Notes: generated by a model not told the origin, from the sequence alone. 64,000 nucleotides of DNA from Vagococcus allomyrinae (GCF_017829975.1 NZ_JAEEGA010000002.1:48357-112356); one strand, 5' to 3'. Counted from the first letter of the stretch, positions 36,374-46,103 are shown. Numbers and translations are program-made.

Positions 36374-37294
36374 CTATTCCATTGTTTCCTCAATTACCTC
36401 AGCCATCCGCTGGCCAACAAGGGCCATCCCCTCACTATTAGGGTGGAGCTTATCATACGTATACTTGGCTTGATTACCACTTTCATTGGTAATCCCTGAA
36501 TTTTCCATTAGATTATCCGTCGCTAGTTCATAACTCTTAGCCACCTCCATGATGCCGAGAGCCATTGCGTCCATCTTCTCTTGAAGATTATCACGATCTG
36601 TTCGTTGAATCGGGGTAAAAACAACTATTTCGCACTTGGGATTGTTCGACTTGATATAATCGATAATCCCTCGTAATCCTCCAAGGGTTGTGGCCGCTGT
36701 CTTGTCGGTAACCGTCCCTAAGGGATAACCTCCCCCCACATCATTCGTACCACCAAACAAGGTCACCAGATCAACATCTTTAAAATCGACTTTGGCTTTA
36801 ACGATCATGTCATAAATCGAACGGTGTTCGCCGGCAGAAATTTTCTTGTCATACAGCGCATAAGTCGCCCCACTGTAGCCGTAAGTCACGACCGTTGCTC
36901 CCTGCTGACGGAAAACCTCTTGATAACCAATTATTGAGCCAACATTCTTAACGGTTTTGCCATCTAATTCAGTAATCGAATCACCGATGACCGCCACTTT
37001 TTTGCCTTCCAAATATGGGCGTTTAGCTAATTCTACTGCTTCAAGCTGCTCATTGACTACTTTTTGACCTTCGCCAGTTAGGCTTTCTACAACTTTCGTC
37101 GCCCCTTGAGCTTCTCCATTAGTTAGTGGACGCATATCCATCACTAAGACTGTCATCGCCACAACTGTCACTAAAGTCAGCAACACTCCGCGCACAAGAG
37201 CTCCCCTCTTCTTTAATTTACGACTAAAAAAGAGAATAATCACATCAAGCAAACGCATGACGATAATGACAATGATCACTTTTTCTAAACTCAT
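36374..37294 (-). CDS. SGNH/GDSL-type hydrolase with N-terminal membrane anchor
   Basis: This 306-aa protein has a short basic/hydrophobic N-terminus and a membrane helix (about 33-52, GVLLTVVTVVAMTVLVMDM), then an exported SGNH domain. Catalytic blocks are VAVIGDSITEL (Ser), LVTLFGGTNDVGGG (Gly and Asn) and DKLHPNSEGMAL (Asp and His). It probably deacylates a cell-surface glycan or lipid; the substrate is unknown. It starts at an ATG after GGAGG, 19 bp downstream of DUF1054, and may form an operon with DUF1054 and the GNAT gene. Confidence 0.87.
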   Translation of the reverse strand: MSLEKVIIVIIVMRLLDVIILFFSRKLKKRGALVRGVLLTLVTVVAMTVLVMDMRPLTNGEAQGATKVVESLTGEGQKVVNEQLEAVELAKRPYLEGKKVAVIGDSITELDGKTVKNVGSIIGYQEVFRQQGATVVTYGYSGATYALYDKKISAGEHRSIYDMIVKAKVDFKDVDLVTLFGGTNDVGGGYPLGTVTDKTAATTLGGLRGIIDYIKSNNPKCEIVVFTPIQRTDRDNLQEKMDAMALGIMEVAKSYELATDNLMENSGITNESGNQAKYTYDKLHPNSEGMALVGQRMAEVIEETME

Positions 37295-37313
37295 CTTTTA
37301 CCTCCAAAAAATC

Positions 37314-37928
37314 TCAACTCAATTGACGGGTCAAATTGTATAGCGGAACTAATTGTTGATAAGTAGTCAACATATAATCTCGGGCTTGCTTCGCCGATTT
37401 CAGCATCGGATCCCCCTTGACTAACACTCGCCCAATCTGAAATTCCCCTTTTTTGACATCTCGCCAACGAGTCAGCACAGCCTCTAAATCTGCCTCATGT
37501 ATGGGTTGATAATTATTGACTGTATGGTCCCCATTCACTACATAGCCCTCTAAAGAATCAAACTGAGCCATATTATCCAACAAAGCCTGAGCCATTCGTT
37601 TTTCATTTTGTGGGTTATCAATAAACGATAGCCACATAACTATGTAGTTTTCGTTGATACCTAAGGTGAAATGAGGGTATTTTTTATATCCCCGTTTATC
37701 CCCTCCCATAGCGCTCCAAGTAAAATCTGGAGCATTAGCCGTCCGACGACGGTGTTGGGCAATATGAATAATCAGTTCTTCTCCCACCAGAGGTCTCAGT
37801 TCATTAACAAAATACTCATTCAGCTCCTGAAAAATCGGCTGAATCAACTGGCGAACTGCTGCCATCCGTTCCTCTAAACCTTCCACTTTAAATACATCAA
37901 ACTCTTTTTTTCGAAACATCTTGACCAT
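37314..37928 (-). CDS. DUF1054 (YktB-like) protein
   Basis: This 204-aa cytoplasmic protein of the YktB/DUF1054 family shows FRKKEFDVFKVEGLEERMAA, HRRRTANAPDFTWSAMGGDK and RGYKKYPHFTLGINENYIVM. The structure is known for the family, the function is not. The ATG at 37928 lies one base after the TAA of the GNAT gene, with CAGGAG upstream, so translation is coupled. The open frame extends 15 codons further into the GNAT gene but is unlikely to be used. Confidence 0.88.
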   Translation of the reverse strand: MVKMFRKKEFDVFKVEGLEERMAAVRQLIQPIFQELNEYFVNELRPLVGEELIIHIAQHRRRTANAPDFTWSAMGGDKRGYKKYPHFTLGINENYIVMWLSFIDNPQNEKRMAQALLDNMAQFDSLEGYVVNGDHTVNNYQPIHEADLEAVLTRWRDVKKGEFQIGRVLVKGDPMLKSAKQARDYMLTTYQQLVPLYNLTRQLS

Positions 37929-37929
37929 T

Positions 37930-38493
37930 TTATTGCTCCTGACTGTTGAAATAATCTTCTTTAGTGATGCCACAAATCACCGTTGTTGTCACTTCACCTT
38001 TTAAGATGGCATCATTTCTCAAAACTGCTTCCTTCACCATCCCCAATTTTGCCATCACCCGACCAGAAGCAGGATTACGCTCATCGTGTTTCGCTTCGAC
38101 ACGGTTTAAGCACAACTTATCAAAAGCTAACCACAGCATTTTTTGACCAGCTTCAGTTGTTAATCCTTGCCCCCAAAAAGCGCGATTGAGAGTATAACCA
38201 AGTTCAGCTTTACGATTTGCCTCATCGATCCGTATATCGATTGTACCGATCATTTTTTGCTGATCTTTTAAAATAATACCATAAGTACCTAAAGGTTTAC
38301 TTAAAAAATACGTCGCCAAATTTTCGCGCGTGTCTTCAATAGTCTTATGTTTATCAAAAACATACGTTGTCGTCTCTTCATCTGAGGCGTACTCATACAT
38401 GTCTGCTGCATCCTCTAATGTTACTGGGCGTAGCACGAGTCGTTCTGTTTCTAAAATCTGATGTTCTGCTAAAATCAATTGATAACTTTTCAT
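37930..38493 (-). CDS. GNAT-family N-acetyltransferase (RimJ/RimL type)
   Basis: This 187-aa acetyltransferase resembles the RimJ/L branch. It shows ILETERLVLRPVTLEDAADM at the start, the acetyl-CoA loop LGYTLNRAFWGQGLTTEAGQ, and KHDERNPASGRVMAKLGMVK near the end. The acceptor may be a protein N-terminus or a small molecule and cannot be told from sequence. ATG at 38493 follows GGTGGGAG; 16 upstream codons are probably not translated. First gene of a small unit with DUF1054 and the SGNH hydrolase. Confidence 0.87.
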   Translation of the reverse strand: MKSYQLILAEHQILETERLVLRPVTLEDAADMYEYASDEETTTYVFDKHKTIEDTRENLATYFLSKPLGTYGIILKDQQKMIGTIDIRIDEANRKAELGYTLNRAFWGQGLTTEAGQKMLWLAFDKLCLNRVEAKHDERNPASGRVMAKLGMVKEAVLRNDAILKGEVTTTVICGITKEDYFNSQEQ

Positions 38494-38555
38494 CTCTCTC
38501 CCACCTTGCAAATTAGTTCTTTCTATCATAGCACAATTCAAGGGCTAGAAACACG

Positions 38556-38587
38556 TAAAAAAGGAGCTGGCAACACCCCAGCTCCTT
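38556..38587 (-). terminator. Terminator of the siderophore transporter operon
   Basis: AAGGAGCTGG (38561-38570) pairs with CCAGCTCCTT (38578-38587), with a T-run on the minus strand, directly after the binding-protein stop. Confidence 0.88.
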
Positions 38588-38594
38588 CTCTCAG

Positions 38595-39554
38595 TTATTT
38601 AAGTGCGGCCTCTACGTCTTTTAACATCAATTCTGTACATTCAATTCCGCCGCCAGATAAATACCAGACATCGGCTTGTAAGGAAATAATTTTATCATTT
38701 TTACCGGCATTGGTTTGAGCAACTAACTCATTTTTCGATACATCGTTATTTTCGTCGTCTCCACCAATAGCTTTTGTTCGGTCAATCACAAAAATCACAT
38801 CTGGATTTTTTTCCAAAACATATTCAAATGAAGCTGATTGACCATGAGTTGACACTTCGATCTCTGTGTCTGCCGGAATAAATCCGAAAGTATCATGAAT
38901 AATTCCAAAACGTGAGCCTTCGCCATAAGCTGATAATTGCCCTTCATTAACTAAGGTTACCAAGGTTGTTAATTTGCTGGCTTGGGCTTTTTCTTTTGTC
39001 TCGGCAATTTGCGTTTCTAAATCAGCAATTTTTTCTTTTGCCAAGTCTTCTTCATTGAAGATGCTAGCTAACGTCTCAATATTGGTTTTAGTCGAATTCC
39101 ACGTATCAGCATTATCTACCGCTAAATATAAAGTAGGAGCAATCGCTGACAAATCTTTTTTGAACTCACTTTGACGACCAGAGATAATAATTAAGTCTGG
39201 TTGTAATTCATTGATTTTTTCCAAATCAGGCTCTTTAATACCACCAGCTGATTCAACGTCTGCAAATTGATCCAAGTAGGCTGGCAAATTATCGGTTGCC
39301 GTCCCAATGACAGTCTCACCTTTGCCCAAACTGTTAATCGTATCCAATGATCCCATGTCAAAGACCACGACTTTTTCCGGGTTAACCGGTACTTCTACTT
39401 CACCCTCTGAATCCTTTACGGTAATTACCGTTGTTTCTGACTGGCTAGATGTGGACGAAGCCGTTGCCTTCTCTTGATCGTCCCCCTTACCACAACCTGC
39501 CAATACAAGCAGACCTAAAGCTAAAACACCTAAGACCTTGATCCTTTTTTTCAT
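38595..39554 (-). CDS. yclQ: Siderophore ABC transporter binding lipoprotein (YclQ-like)
   Basis: This 319-aa class III binding protein has a lipoprotein signal (VLGVLALGLLVLAGCGK). Its fold shows VVVFDMGSLDTINSLGKGET, LQPDLIIISGRQSEF, YGEGSRFGIIHDTFGF and the C-terminal VWYLSGGGIECTELMLKD. These features match YclQ, the petrobactin and catecholate siderophore receptor of Bacillus. ATG at 39554 follows GAAGGAAAT. Last gene in the order permease-permease-ATPase-receptor, as in yclNOPQ. The exact ferric ligand is inferred. Confidence 0.87.
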   Translation of the reverse strand: MKKRIKVLGVLALGLLVLAGCGKGDDQEKATASSTSSQSETTVITVKDSEGEVEVPVNPEKVVVFDMGSLDTINSLGKGETVIGTATDNLPAYLDQFADVESAGGIKEPDLEKINELQPDLIIISGRQSEFKKDLSAIAPTLYLAVDNADTWNSTKTNIETLASIFNEEDLAKEKIADLETQIAETKEKAQASKLTTLVTLVNEGQLSAYGEGSRFGIIHDTFGFIPADTEIEVSTHGQSASFEYVLEKNPDVIFVIDRTKAIGGDDENNDVSKNELVAQTNAGKNDKIISLQADVWYLSGGGIECTELMLKDVEAALK

Positions 39555-39592
39555 GCCTATTTCCTTCTTTCTTTTTTTAAAATTTAATGCCA

Positions 39593-40354
39593 CTATTCAT
39601 TGAAGTACAAACAAAACCGTTTGCCTTCCATTTCACACACGCGAATATTCATGTCATAAAGAGAGTCCAAGACTTCCTTTTGAATGACCTCGTCGGTTAG
39701 TCCCCGACGGAAAATTTTGCCATCTTTCATGGCGACAATTTCATCAGCATAACTAGCCGCAAAATTAATATCATGCAGCACAATCACCACAGTCTTGCCA
39801 TGCTCCTCAACCAACCGTTTTAAGGTTTTCATCATCTGAACCGCATAGTTCATATCCAGATTATTTAGCGGTTCATCTAAGAGAATATAATCTGTATCTT
39901 GAGCGAAGACCATGGCGATATAAGCTCGCTGAAGCTGCCCCCCTGACAAGGTGTCGATTAATTCATCTTGTAACTCCACCAACCCTAAATAACTTAAGGC
40001 TTCGTCAATCTTACTGTGATCTTCCGGCCCCAATCGTCCTTTACTATAAGGAAAGCGACCGAATGCCACCAGCTCACGAACGGTAATTTTCAAACTGACT
40101 GAATTGGCCTGTTTTAAGATCGATAATTTTTTTGCCAGTTCATTTTGTTGCCAGCTTTTCACCTCACCACCATCTAAATAGATCTCACCTGCATCCTTAT
40201 CAATTAAGCGGCTCATCATTGACAGTAAGGTACTTTTTCCAGCCCCATTAGGCCCGATAAACGCCGTCATTTTGCCTTCTGTAATCGGCAAATCCACTTC
40301 CACAACCACGGGCTTTTTCCCATAATGTTTGGAGACTTTCTCTATTTCCATCAT
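39593..40354 (-). CDS. yclP: Siderophore ABC transporter ATPase (YclP-like)
   Basis: This ATPase of about 253 aa is of the FecE type. Walker A is [19 protein letters not shown], the signature is DTLSGGQLQRAYIAMVFAQ, Walker B is YILLDEPLNNLD and the switch histidine is in VIVLHDINFAA. It powers iron-siderophore uptake with the two adjacent permeases. The ATG at 40354 overlaps the TGA of the upstream permease (TGATG), so translation is coupled; GGAAG lies 8 nt upstream. Confidence 0.94.
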   Translation of the reverse strand: MMEIEKVSKHYGKKPVVVEVDLPITEGKMTAFIGPNGAGKSTLLSMMSRLIDKDAGEIYLDGGEVKSWQQNELAKKLSILKQANSVSLKITVRELVAFGRFPYSKGRLGPEDHSKIDEALSYLGLVELQDELIDTLSGGQLQRAYIAMVFAQDTDYILLDEPLNNLDMNYAVQMMKTLKRLVEEHGKTVVIVLHDINFAASYADEIVAMKDGKIFRRGLTDEVIQKEVLDSLYDMNIRVCEMEGKRFCLYFNE

Positions 40355-41322
40355 CACTCATGCTTCCTTTCATACAAGATTTTTCCGACAAAATAAACAC
40401 CACCGATAAATTCAATGACCACACTCATGGTCGTATTCCATCTAAAGACCTGCTCCACAAAAAATTGACCGACAAGCAATAATAAAATGCTTAACAAACT
40501 ACTAGCAATAAATAAAGTCCGATGCCTAAAGGTCCCCATTAGCTGATAAGTTAAGTTGGCCACAATAAAGCCTAAGAAAGTCACCGGCCCCACTAAAGCC
40601 GTTGACAACGCCACTAATAAACTAATGGCCAATAACAGCCGAATTTGAAACTTGCCAACATCAATCCCTAAATTCATGGCCTTTTCTTTCCCCAGATGCA
40701 ACACATCTAAACGATGAGCCGACAACCACAGATAAACGATGACCAGTAGCATTAACAAGCCCGCCACTTGCAACAAAGAGACATCCACATTGGCAAAACT
40801 AGCAAAGAGCTTGCCTTGCAACTTGTCATACTCATTAGGATCCAGTAGCACTTGCAAAAAGGTGCTGGCACTGCCAAAGAACGTTCCCAAGACCATGCCA
40901 ATCATCAACAATAAATATAAATTCTGATCGCCCTTCTTTAATAGGAAGAAAAAAAGCAACGTGCTTAAACCGACCATTAAGATCACATTAATCCCAAACA
41001 TGGCAAAGTGACTTTGAAACAAGCTACCTGTTTGGTGTCCCATAAAGAAAAACAGCAAGGTTTGCACTAAAATATAAAGGGAATCAAAGCCTAAAATACT
41101 CGGAGTTAAAAAATGATTATGAGTCACCGTTTGAAAGGTAATCGTGGAAAAGCTAGTAGCAATCCCTACAAAGACGAAAGCCAAAACCTTTTTCCCACGT
41201 AATCGCAGAGCAAATTCCCAATTACCATAAGTGTTATAGGTTAAAAATAACCAGGTAAACACCAACACACCAATTGCCAATGCGGCAAGCTTTAACCAGG
41301 GCTGTTGCCATAACTTAGTCAT
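40354..41322 (-). CDS. yclO: Siderophore ABC permease, FecCD family (YclO-like)
   Basis: This 322-aa inner-membrane permease has about nine to ten helices. The FecCD signatures are SFSTITFQTVTHNHFLTPSI, LGFDSLYILVQTL and VGPVTFLGFIVANLTYQLMG. The ATPase-contact region lies around GKEKAMNLGIDVGKFQ. It overlaps the upstream permease by four bases (ATGA) and the ATPase by one, so all three are translated together. Confidence 0.92.
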   Translation of the reverse strand: MTKLWQQPWLKLAALAIGVLVFTWLFLTYNTYGNWEFALRLRGKKVLAFVFVGIATSFSTITFQTVTHNHFLTPSILGFDSLYILVQTLLFFFMGHQTGSLFQSHFAMFGINVILMVGLSTLLFFFLLKKGDQNLYLLLMIGMVLGTFFGSASTFLQVLLDPNEYDKLQGKLFASFANVDVSLLQVAGLLMLLVIVYLWLSAHRLDVLHLGKEKAMNLGIDVGKFQIRLLLAISLLVALSTALVGPVTFLGFIVANLTYQLMGTFRHRTLFIASSLLSILLLLVGQFFVEQVFRWNTTMSVVIEFIGGVYFVGKILYERKHE

Positions 41323-42266
41323 TTCTTCGCCCCCTTTAGCAAGAGCAGGATAAAAATAATACTGCCAATCACCCCGACGACTAAACTAACTGGCACTTCA
41401 TAAGGCTGAATCACCGCTCGGGCGAGGATGTCACAGAGGATTAAAAAGAGACTCCCTGCGCCAGCTGCCAGCCAAAGAGTTGTTTTCATCTGATCGCCAT
41501 AATAGAGGGAGACAATATTCGGCACGATTACCCCTAAAAAAGGCAGGCCACCAATCGTCACTAAAATAATACTGCTGGCCAACGAGACAATGGCCAAACC
41601 AAAAAGTTGCACCACTTGATAATTCAAGCCAATCCCCGTTGCCAAATCTTTCCCCATGCCAGCAATCGTAAAGTGATAGGCATAAAGATAAGCCAAAATT
41701 AACAAAGGAACCGTCACATAAATCAGCTCATAACCACCGCGTGTGACCGTCGCAAAGTTCCCCTGAAGCCATGACGACATGTTTTGAATCAGCTGCAACT
41801 GATAAGCAAAAAACGTCACCACTGACCCAATAATATTGCCAAACATCAACCCAACTAAAGGGACCATCACCTGATCCTTATGAGATAAACGTTGAATCAA
41901 TTGAACGAACAACATCGTGCCCATAAAAGCAAAAAGAAAAGCCACAAGCGACCTGCTCAATGTCGAACCATTCGGAAAAAAGACCATCGCTACCAAGATT
42001 CCCAACCGCGCACTGTCCATCGTTCCAGCCGTTGTTGGAGAGACAAATTTATTTTGAGTCAAATGTTGCATGATCAAGCCACAAACACTGCTTGTCGCCC
42101 CGGCAATTATCAAGCTGACCGTTCGCGGCACACGTGTGCTCCACAAGACTAATTTTTGCGTCTCATCTAAATGAAAAATATCCCCAATCGAGATACTTTG
42201 AACACCGATAAATAAGGAACAAACAGCAGCTATGATCAAACAAATAAAAAGTATGCCTTTTTTCAA
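41319..42266 (-). CDS. yclN: Siderophore ABC permease, FecCD family (YclN-like)
   Basis: This 315-aa permease is the first gene of the operon. FecCD signatures include RVPRTVSLIIAGATSSVCGL, QHLTQNKFVSPTTAGTMDSA and GGLPFLGVIVPNIVSLYYGD. Translation starts at a TTG (42266) after a strong GGAGG. A Fur box 22 bp upstream indicates iron repression. The second permease overlaps its end. Confidence 0.92.
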   Translation of the reverse strand: MKKGILFICLIIAAVCSLFIGVQSISIGDIFHLDETQKLVLWSTRVPRTVSLIIAGATSSVCGLIMQHLTQNKFVSPTTAGTMDSARLGILVAMVFFPNGSTLSRSLVAFLFAFMGTMLFVQLIQRLSHKDQVMVPLVGLMFGNIIGSVVTFFAYQLQLIQNMSSWLQGNFATVTRGGYELIYVTVPLLILAYLYAYHFTIAGMGKDLATGIGLNYQVVQLFGLAIVSLASSIILVTIGGLPFLGVIVPNIVSLYYGDQMKTTLWLAAGAGSLFLILCDILARAVIQPYEVPVSLVVGVIGSIIFILLLLKGAKK

Positions 42267-42287
42267 CCTTACTGCCTCCTTTGTAAT

Positions 42288-42302
42288 TGAGAATGATTTT
42301 CA
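42288..42302. promoter_or_regulatory. Fur box of the siderophore operon
   Basis: TGAGAATGATTTTCA fits the 7-1-7 Fur consensus TGATAATNATTATCA with two mismatches. The sequence continues as an overlapping copy (CTCTCAATGATAAG). It lies just upstream of the yclN ribosome binding site, over the probable promoter. Confidence 0.82.
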
Positions 42303-42332
42303 CTCTCAATGATAAGTGTAGTTAATTTCACA

Positions 42333-42362
42333 AAAAAAAGCAAGAGAATCTTGTAGATTCTC
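42333..42362 (-). terminator. Terminator of the mgtA-mgtC unit
   Basis: AGAGAATC (42343-42350) and GATTCTCT (42355-42362) pair, with TGCTTTTTTTT on the minus strand. Confidence 0.8.
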
Positions 42363-42389
42363 TCACCTTTTTTCAGAATAATGATGTCC

Positions 42390-43085
42390 TTACGCTTTAA
42401 ATTGTTCGTCTTGCAGCAACTCAACTGCTAAAATGCCTTCTTCATAAGACAATTTCTCAATAAACAGCTGAACCAAGGCTTGCTCGACACCGACACCTTC
42501 TACAATCAAACTAACTTCAGTTTCCCTTTTAGAAACATCAAGAAAAGACAACTTAGTAAAATTTAGCTGGAGCTGATTCATCAATTGAATCATTCTCGTT
42601 CGAATCATCACCTCTGATTCTCGATCACAGGTGATTGACACATAATAGAGCCGTTCTTTTATTTGTTTATCAGAGAAAGAATCCATCCTGCGAGAAATAT
42701 CTCTCAACAGCGTGTTGACAATCATAATCAAGACCGCACCGATTAACCCTTCGTAGATAAAATCACTGCCGATTAACGTTCCTACAGCAGCTGAACACCA
42801 TAAGGTGGCAGCCGTGTTAATGCCCGTCACAGTAAAACCATCCCGAATAATTACGCCGCCTGTTAAAAAGCCAATCCCACTGACTACCTGAGCCGCAATT
42901 CGTGTCGGACTGGAGTCATCTTGAATGAACATCGCCAACTTAACAAAGAGAGTCGAGCCGAAACAAACCAAAGCTGTCGTCCGAATTCCAGCCAACTTTT
43001 GGCGCCATTGACGCTCAACGCCGATTAACGACCCCGCCAAAATACTAATGATTAATATCGCCGTGTAGCGAACTAATTCAGCCAT
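42390..43085 (-). CDS. MgtC/SapB family membrane protein
   Basis: This 231-aa protein has an MgtC N-terminal domain of about four helices (GSLIGVERQWRQKLAGIRTT, RIAAQVVSGIGFLTGGVIIR, GINTAATLWCSAAVG) and a soluble ACT-like tail (about 145-228). Family members relate to growth in low Mg2+ and to control of membrane potential. ATG at 43085 is 5 bp after the mgtA stop, so it is translated from the same M-box-controlled mRNA. Confidence 0.92.
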   Translation of the reverse strand: MAELVRYTAILIISILAGSLIGVERQWRQKLAGIRTTALVCFGSTLFVKLAMFIQDDSSPTRIAAQVVSGIGFLTGGVIIRDGFTVTGINTAATLWCSAAVGTLIGSDFIYEGLIGAVLIMIVNTLLRDISRRMDSFSDKQIKERLYYVSITCDRESEVMIRTRMIQLMNQLQLNFTKLSFLDVSKRETEVSLIVEGVGVEQALVQLFIEKLSYEEGILAVELLQDEQFKA

Positions 43086-43090
43086 TTATC

Positions 43091-45757
43091 CTACAACAAT
43101 TCGCCAAACCGACGAATGTAAATTTTCTTCAAAAGGGTGGCTAAGGCTAAGTAGGCAACAATCGTTAAGGCCAACCAGAAGAAAAATTGTGTTGGCAAAG
43201 CAACCATCCCTAATTGAGCCCCAAGAGCCGTTGAAGGCAGAATTGTCCCGACGCCGATCCCGATAAAGGTAATCGTCGTCACAATAAAGGACGCACGACT
43301 TTGAATAAAGGGAATTTTGGGTGTCCGTAAAGCGTGGATGACCAAGGTTTGAGACCATAGAGATTCCACAAACCAGCCAGCGTGGAACAAGGCGATAAAG
43401 AGCGCTTGATCTTGCGCACCTAAGCTGGTAAAAGGACCGCCAACTACAGCTGGACAAATAAGAAAATAAAGCAAGATGTACGTCGTAATATCAAAGACAG
43501 AACTGGTTGGTCCAATCCATCTCATAAAGGAGCCGATAGATGAAGCATCCCATTTTTTAGGTGTTTCCAAATATTCCTCATCCACATTATCCCATGGCAA
43601 AGACACACAAGAAATATCGTAAATCAAATTCAAAAAGAGTAGTTGAATTGGTAACATCGGCAAGAATGGTAAGAACAAACTGGCAACGACCACAGAAAAC
43701 ATATTGCCGAAATTAGAACTGGCCGTCATCTTAATGTATTTGATAATATTCCCAAAAGTTTCCCGACCAGAGGTGATACCACGCTCTAAGACCATCAAAT
43801 CTTTTTCCAATAAAATAACATCCGCAGATTCTTTGGCAATATCCACTGCCGTATCAACGGAAATTCCCACATCCGCTTCTTTCATCGCAGGGGCATCATT
43901 GATCCCATCACCTAAAAAGCCCACCGTACTACCTGACTCGCGCAGTACTTTGACAATCCGCGTCTTTTGTTTCGGTGACAATTTAACAAAAATATTAGTG
44001 TCTTCCAATTTCATCTTGAGAACTTCATCAGACATCATTTCGATATCAGTCCCTGAAAGCATCTTTTCATTTTGCAAGCCCACTTGGTTACAAACGGTCC
44101 GTGTAACTAAGGCATTGTCCCCAGTTAACACCTTGACTTGCACTTGATGCTTTTTCAAGGCTTCTAAAGCCGGTTGAGTCGTTTCTTTTGGTGGATCCAA
44201 AAAGGCTAGGTAGCCAATTAAAACCATCTCCGTCTCATCAGAAACAGAAAACTCTCCTTGAACTCGCGGATTCGTCTTTTGAGCCACACCAAGAACCCGC
44301 AACCCATCCCCATTTAAATCATCTACAGTCCGCAAAATTTTGTTCCGTAACTCATCCGTTAAAGGCACAGCTGCGCCATTTTGTTCCACAAAATGAGAAA
44401 CAACCAACATTTCTTCAATGGCTCCTTTGGTAATCATCTGAGTTTTCCCCAACGCATCACGAATGACCACACTCATCCGCCGTCTCTCAAAATCAAAAGG
44501 AATTTCATCGACTTTTTCGTAATCCTCTTTCTCAATATCCAATTCCTGTTCAGTCGCTTCGATAATCGCCACATCTAACAAGTTTTTCAACCCAGTTTGG
44601 TAGTAACTGTTAAAAAATGCATGCCGTAAAACGCGGTCATCTTCTTTCCCGTCCGCATCTAGGTGGTACTCCAGTACAATGCGGTCTTGGGTTAAGGTTC
44701 CTGTCTTATCCGTACATAACACATCAATTGCCCCAAAATTTTGAATGGAGTTGATGTTCTTAATAATGGTTCCCTTACTTGCCATCCCCGTGGCACCTTT
44801 TACTAAATTCGTCGTGACAATCATCGGCAACATTTCAGGTGTCAAACCGACAGCCACAGACAGACCGAAAAGAAATGCTTCCAACCAATCCCCTTTGGTG
44901 AAACCATTAATCAATAACACAGTCGGTGCCATGACAAACATAAAGCGAATTAACACCCAAGACACAGAGCTAATCCCTAATTCAAAGCTAGTAACGCCTT
45001 TTTTCTTTGTAAGATCTTGGGCAATATTCCCAAATAACGTGTCGTCTCCCACTCGAACGACAACCCCCTTGGCACTGCCACTAATCACATTGCTTCCCAT
45101 GTATGCCATGTTTAGAAAATCCGTCATGGCCTTATCAGTATCAGTGTCCACATCAATTATTTTTTCCACTGGTTGACTTTCACCCGTCATAGCTGATTGA
45201 CTGACAAATAAGTCTTTTGCTTGAAATAACCTAATATCTGCTGGGATCATGTCTCCTGCAGATAGATTAACAATGTCGCCACAGACGATTTCTTCAATCG
45301 GCAGTTCGACTTTTTCACGTTCCTTACGGGTGACAGTTGCCGTTACACGAACCAATTTGGTCAGCTTTTCCGCAGCATTAGTAGACCTGACAGATTGAAC
45401 CAATGTCAACGTTCCACTAAGAATTACCATCACACTGATAATAATAACCGCCGTAATATCTTTTTCATCTGCCGGGACAATTAAATAATCCGTGACAAAA
45501 GAAATCACTGCCAAAATAATTAAAATCATCGTAAATGAGGTAATATAAGCTTTCACTACCTTAACAAAAAAGCTCTCTTGTTTTTCCGTTGTAATGACAT
45601 TAGCGCCATTATTTTGTCGTGAAGCCGTGACTTCCTCTTGATTTAGCCCCTTATCTGAGGTGCCAAATTGTTTCATTACACGCTTAAAGCTGTTGGAAGC
45701 TGAAAATTTATAAACATTATCTCCTTCATGACCAACAGCTGCTAATCTTTTCGCCAT
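43091..45757 (-). CDS. mgtA: Magnesium-translocating P-type ATPase
   Basis: This 888-aa P3B-type ATPase imports Mg2+. The TGES actuator loop is [12 protein letters not shown], the phosphorylation site [15 protein letters not shown], the nucleotide-binding region [11 protein letters not shown] and the hinge [19 protein letters not shown]. About ten membrane helices are present, with [20 protein letters not shown] as the conserved transport helix. ATG at 45757 has GAGGAGAG just before it; 13 upstream codons are in frame but less likely. A small membrane ORF overlaps its start. An M-box riboswitch lies upstream and the mgtC-like gene follows. Confidence 0.96.
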   Translation of the reverse strand: MAKRLAAVGHEGDNVYKFSASNSFKRVMKQFGTSDKGLNQEEVTASRQNNGANVITTEKQESFFVKVVKAYITSFTMILIILAVISFVTDYLIVPADEKDITAVIIISVMVILSGTLTLVQSVRSTNAAEKLTKLVRVTATVTRKEREKVELPIEEIVCGDIVNLSAGDMIPADIRLFQAKDLFVSQSAMTGESQPVEKIIDVDTDTDKAMTDFLNMAYMGSNVISGSAKGVVVRVGDDTLFGNIAQDLTKKKGVTSFELGISSVSWVLIRFMFVMAPTVLLINGFTKGDWLEAFLFGLSVAVGLTPEMLPMIVTTNLVKGATGMASKGTIIKNINSIQNFGAIDVLCTDKTGTLTQDRIVLEYHLDADGKEDDRVLRHAFFNSYYQTGLKNLLDVAIIEATEQELDIEKEDYEKVDEIPFDFERRRMSVVIRDALGKTQMITKGAIEEMLVVSHFVEQNGAAVPLTDELRNKILRTVDDLNGDGLRVLGVAQKTNPRVQGEFSVSDETEMVLIGYLAFLDPPKETTQPALEALKKHQVQVKVLTGDNALVTRTVCNQVGLQNEKMLSGTDIEMMSDEVLKMKLEDTNIFVKLSPKQKTRIVKVLRESGSTVGFLGDGINDAPAMKEADVGISVDTAVDIAKESADVILLEKDLMVLERGITSGRETFGNIIKYIKMTASSNFGNMFSVVVASLFLPFLPMLPIQLLFLNLIYDISCVSLPWDNVDEEYLETPKKWDASSIGSFMRWIGPTSSVFDITTYILLYFLICPAVVGGPFTSLGAQDQALFIALFHAGWFVESLWSQTLVIHALRTPKIPFIQSRASFIVTTITFIGIGVGTILPSTALGAQLGMVALPTQFFFWLALTIVAYLALATLLKKIYIRRFGELL

Positions 45758-45846
45758 TTTTCTCTCCTCATCTTTCTTCCAAACCAAACGTACCATAAAA
45801 GAGTACCTATTCCGCCAAAACCTAAAATTTGCAGTAGTGTGGACAT
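45742..45846 (-). CDS. Small membrane protein (34 aa) overlapping the mgtA start
   Basis: This ORF starts with ATG after a strong AGGAGG (7 nt away) and encodes [20 protein letters not shown] followed by a basic, aromatic tail ([14 protein letters not shown]). One hydrophobic helix with a positive C-terminal end predicts a single-pass membrane peptide. It ends 16 bases into mgtA in another frame, so its translation would be coupled to mgtA. Small helical subunits of P-type ATPases or their stabilisers (KdpF, MgtS) are known in other bacteria. Function here is an inference from size and position. Confidence 0.7.
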   Translation of the reverse strand: MSTLLQILGFGGIGTLLWYVWFGRKMRREKWRKD

Positions 45847-45957
45847 CTTACGGCCTCCTATAAAACACGACTATTCTTTAGAACAGAAAAAATGAGAGAT
45901 TAACTGGATTATGTACTTGATATAAATAATGACATTAAGTCTCAACGATGACGTGGC

Positions 45958-46026
45958 TCAATAATGGTCCATAATCACTTTGCTCTCTTCGATTTTTACT
46001 GTTCCGCCAACTGGGTAAATGGTCAT
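45958..46026 (-). CDS. Possible leader peptide (22 aa) between M-box and mgtA
   Basis: An ATG with AGGTGG about 10 nt upstream opens a frame that begins MTIYPVGGTVKIEESKVIMD and ends HY. A competing ATG 4 nt upstream starts a 31-codon frame in another register. The peptide lies between the M-box terminator and the small membrane ORF. Translation is plausible from the ribosome binding site but there is no similarity evidence. Confidence 0.4.
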   Translation of the reverse strand: MTIYPVGGTVKIEESKVIMDHY

Positions 46027-46070
46027 CCATTGATTACCACCTCAATCTTTTTAAGATAATAGAAAGCCAC

Positions 46071-46103
46071 AAAAAAACCTTACGTTAGTCTCAACGTAAG
46101 GTT
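46071..46103 (-). terminator. Expression-platform terminator of the M-box
   Basis: AACCTTACGTT (46077-46087) pairs with AACGTAAGGTT (46093-46103), with a run of seven T on the minus strand. It should form when Mg2+ is bound and stop transcription before mgtA. Confidence 0.9.

Noticed and set aside
43086-43457. A 123-aa minus-strand frame inside mgtA
   Set aside because: It lies in another frame over the conserved C-terminal part of mgtA and is rich in Ser/Cys/Arg without family features.
43704-45176. Long plus-strand frames (up to 147 aa) opposite mgtA
   Set aside because: They are antisense shadows of a highly conserved gene, lack good ribosome binding sites and have unlikely composition.
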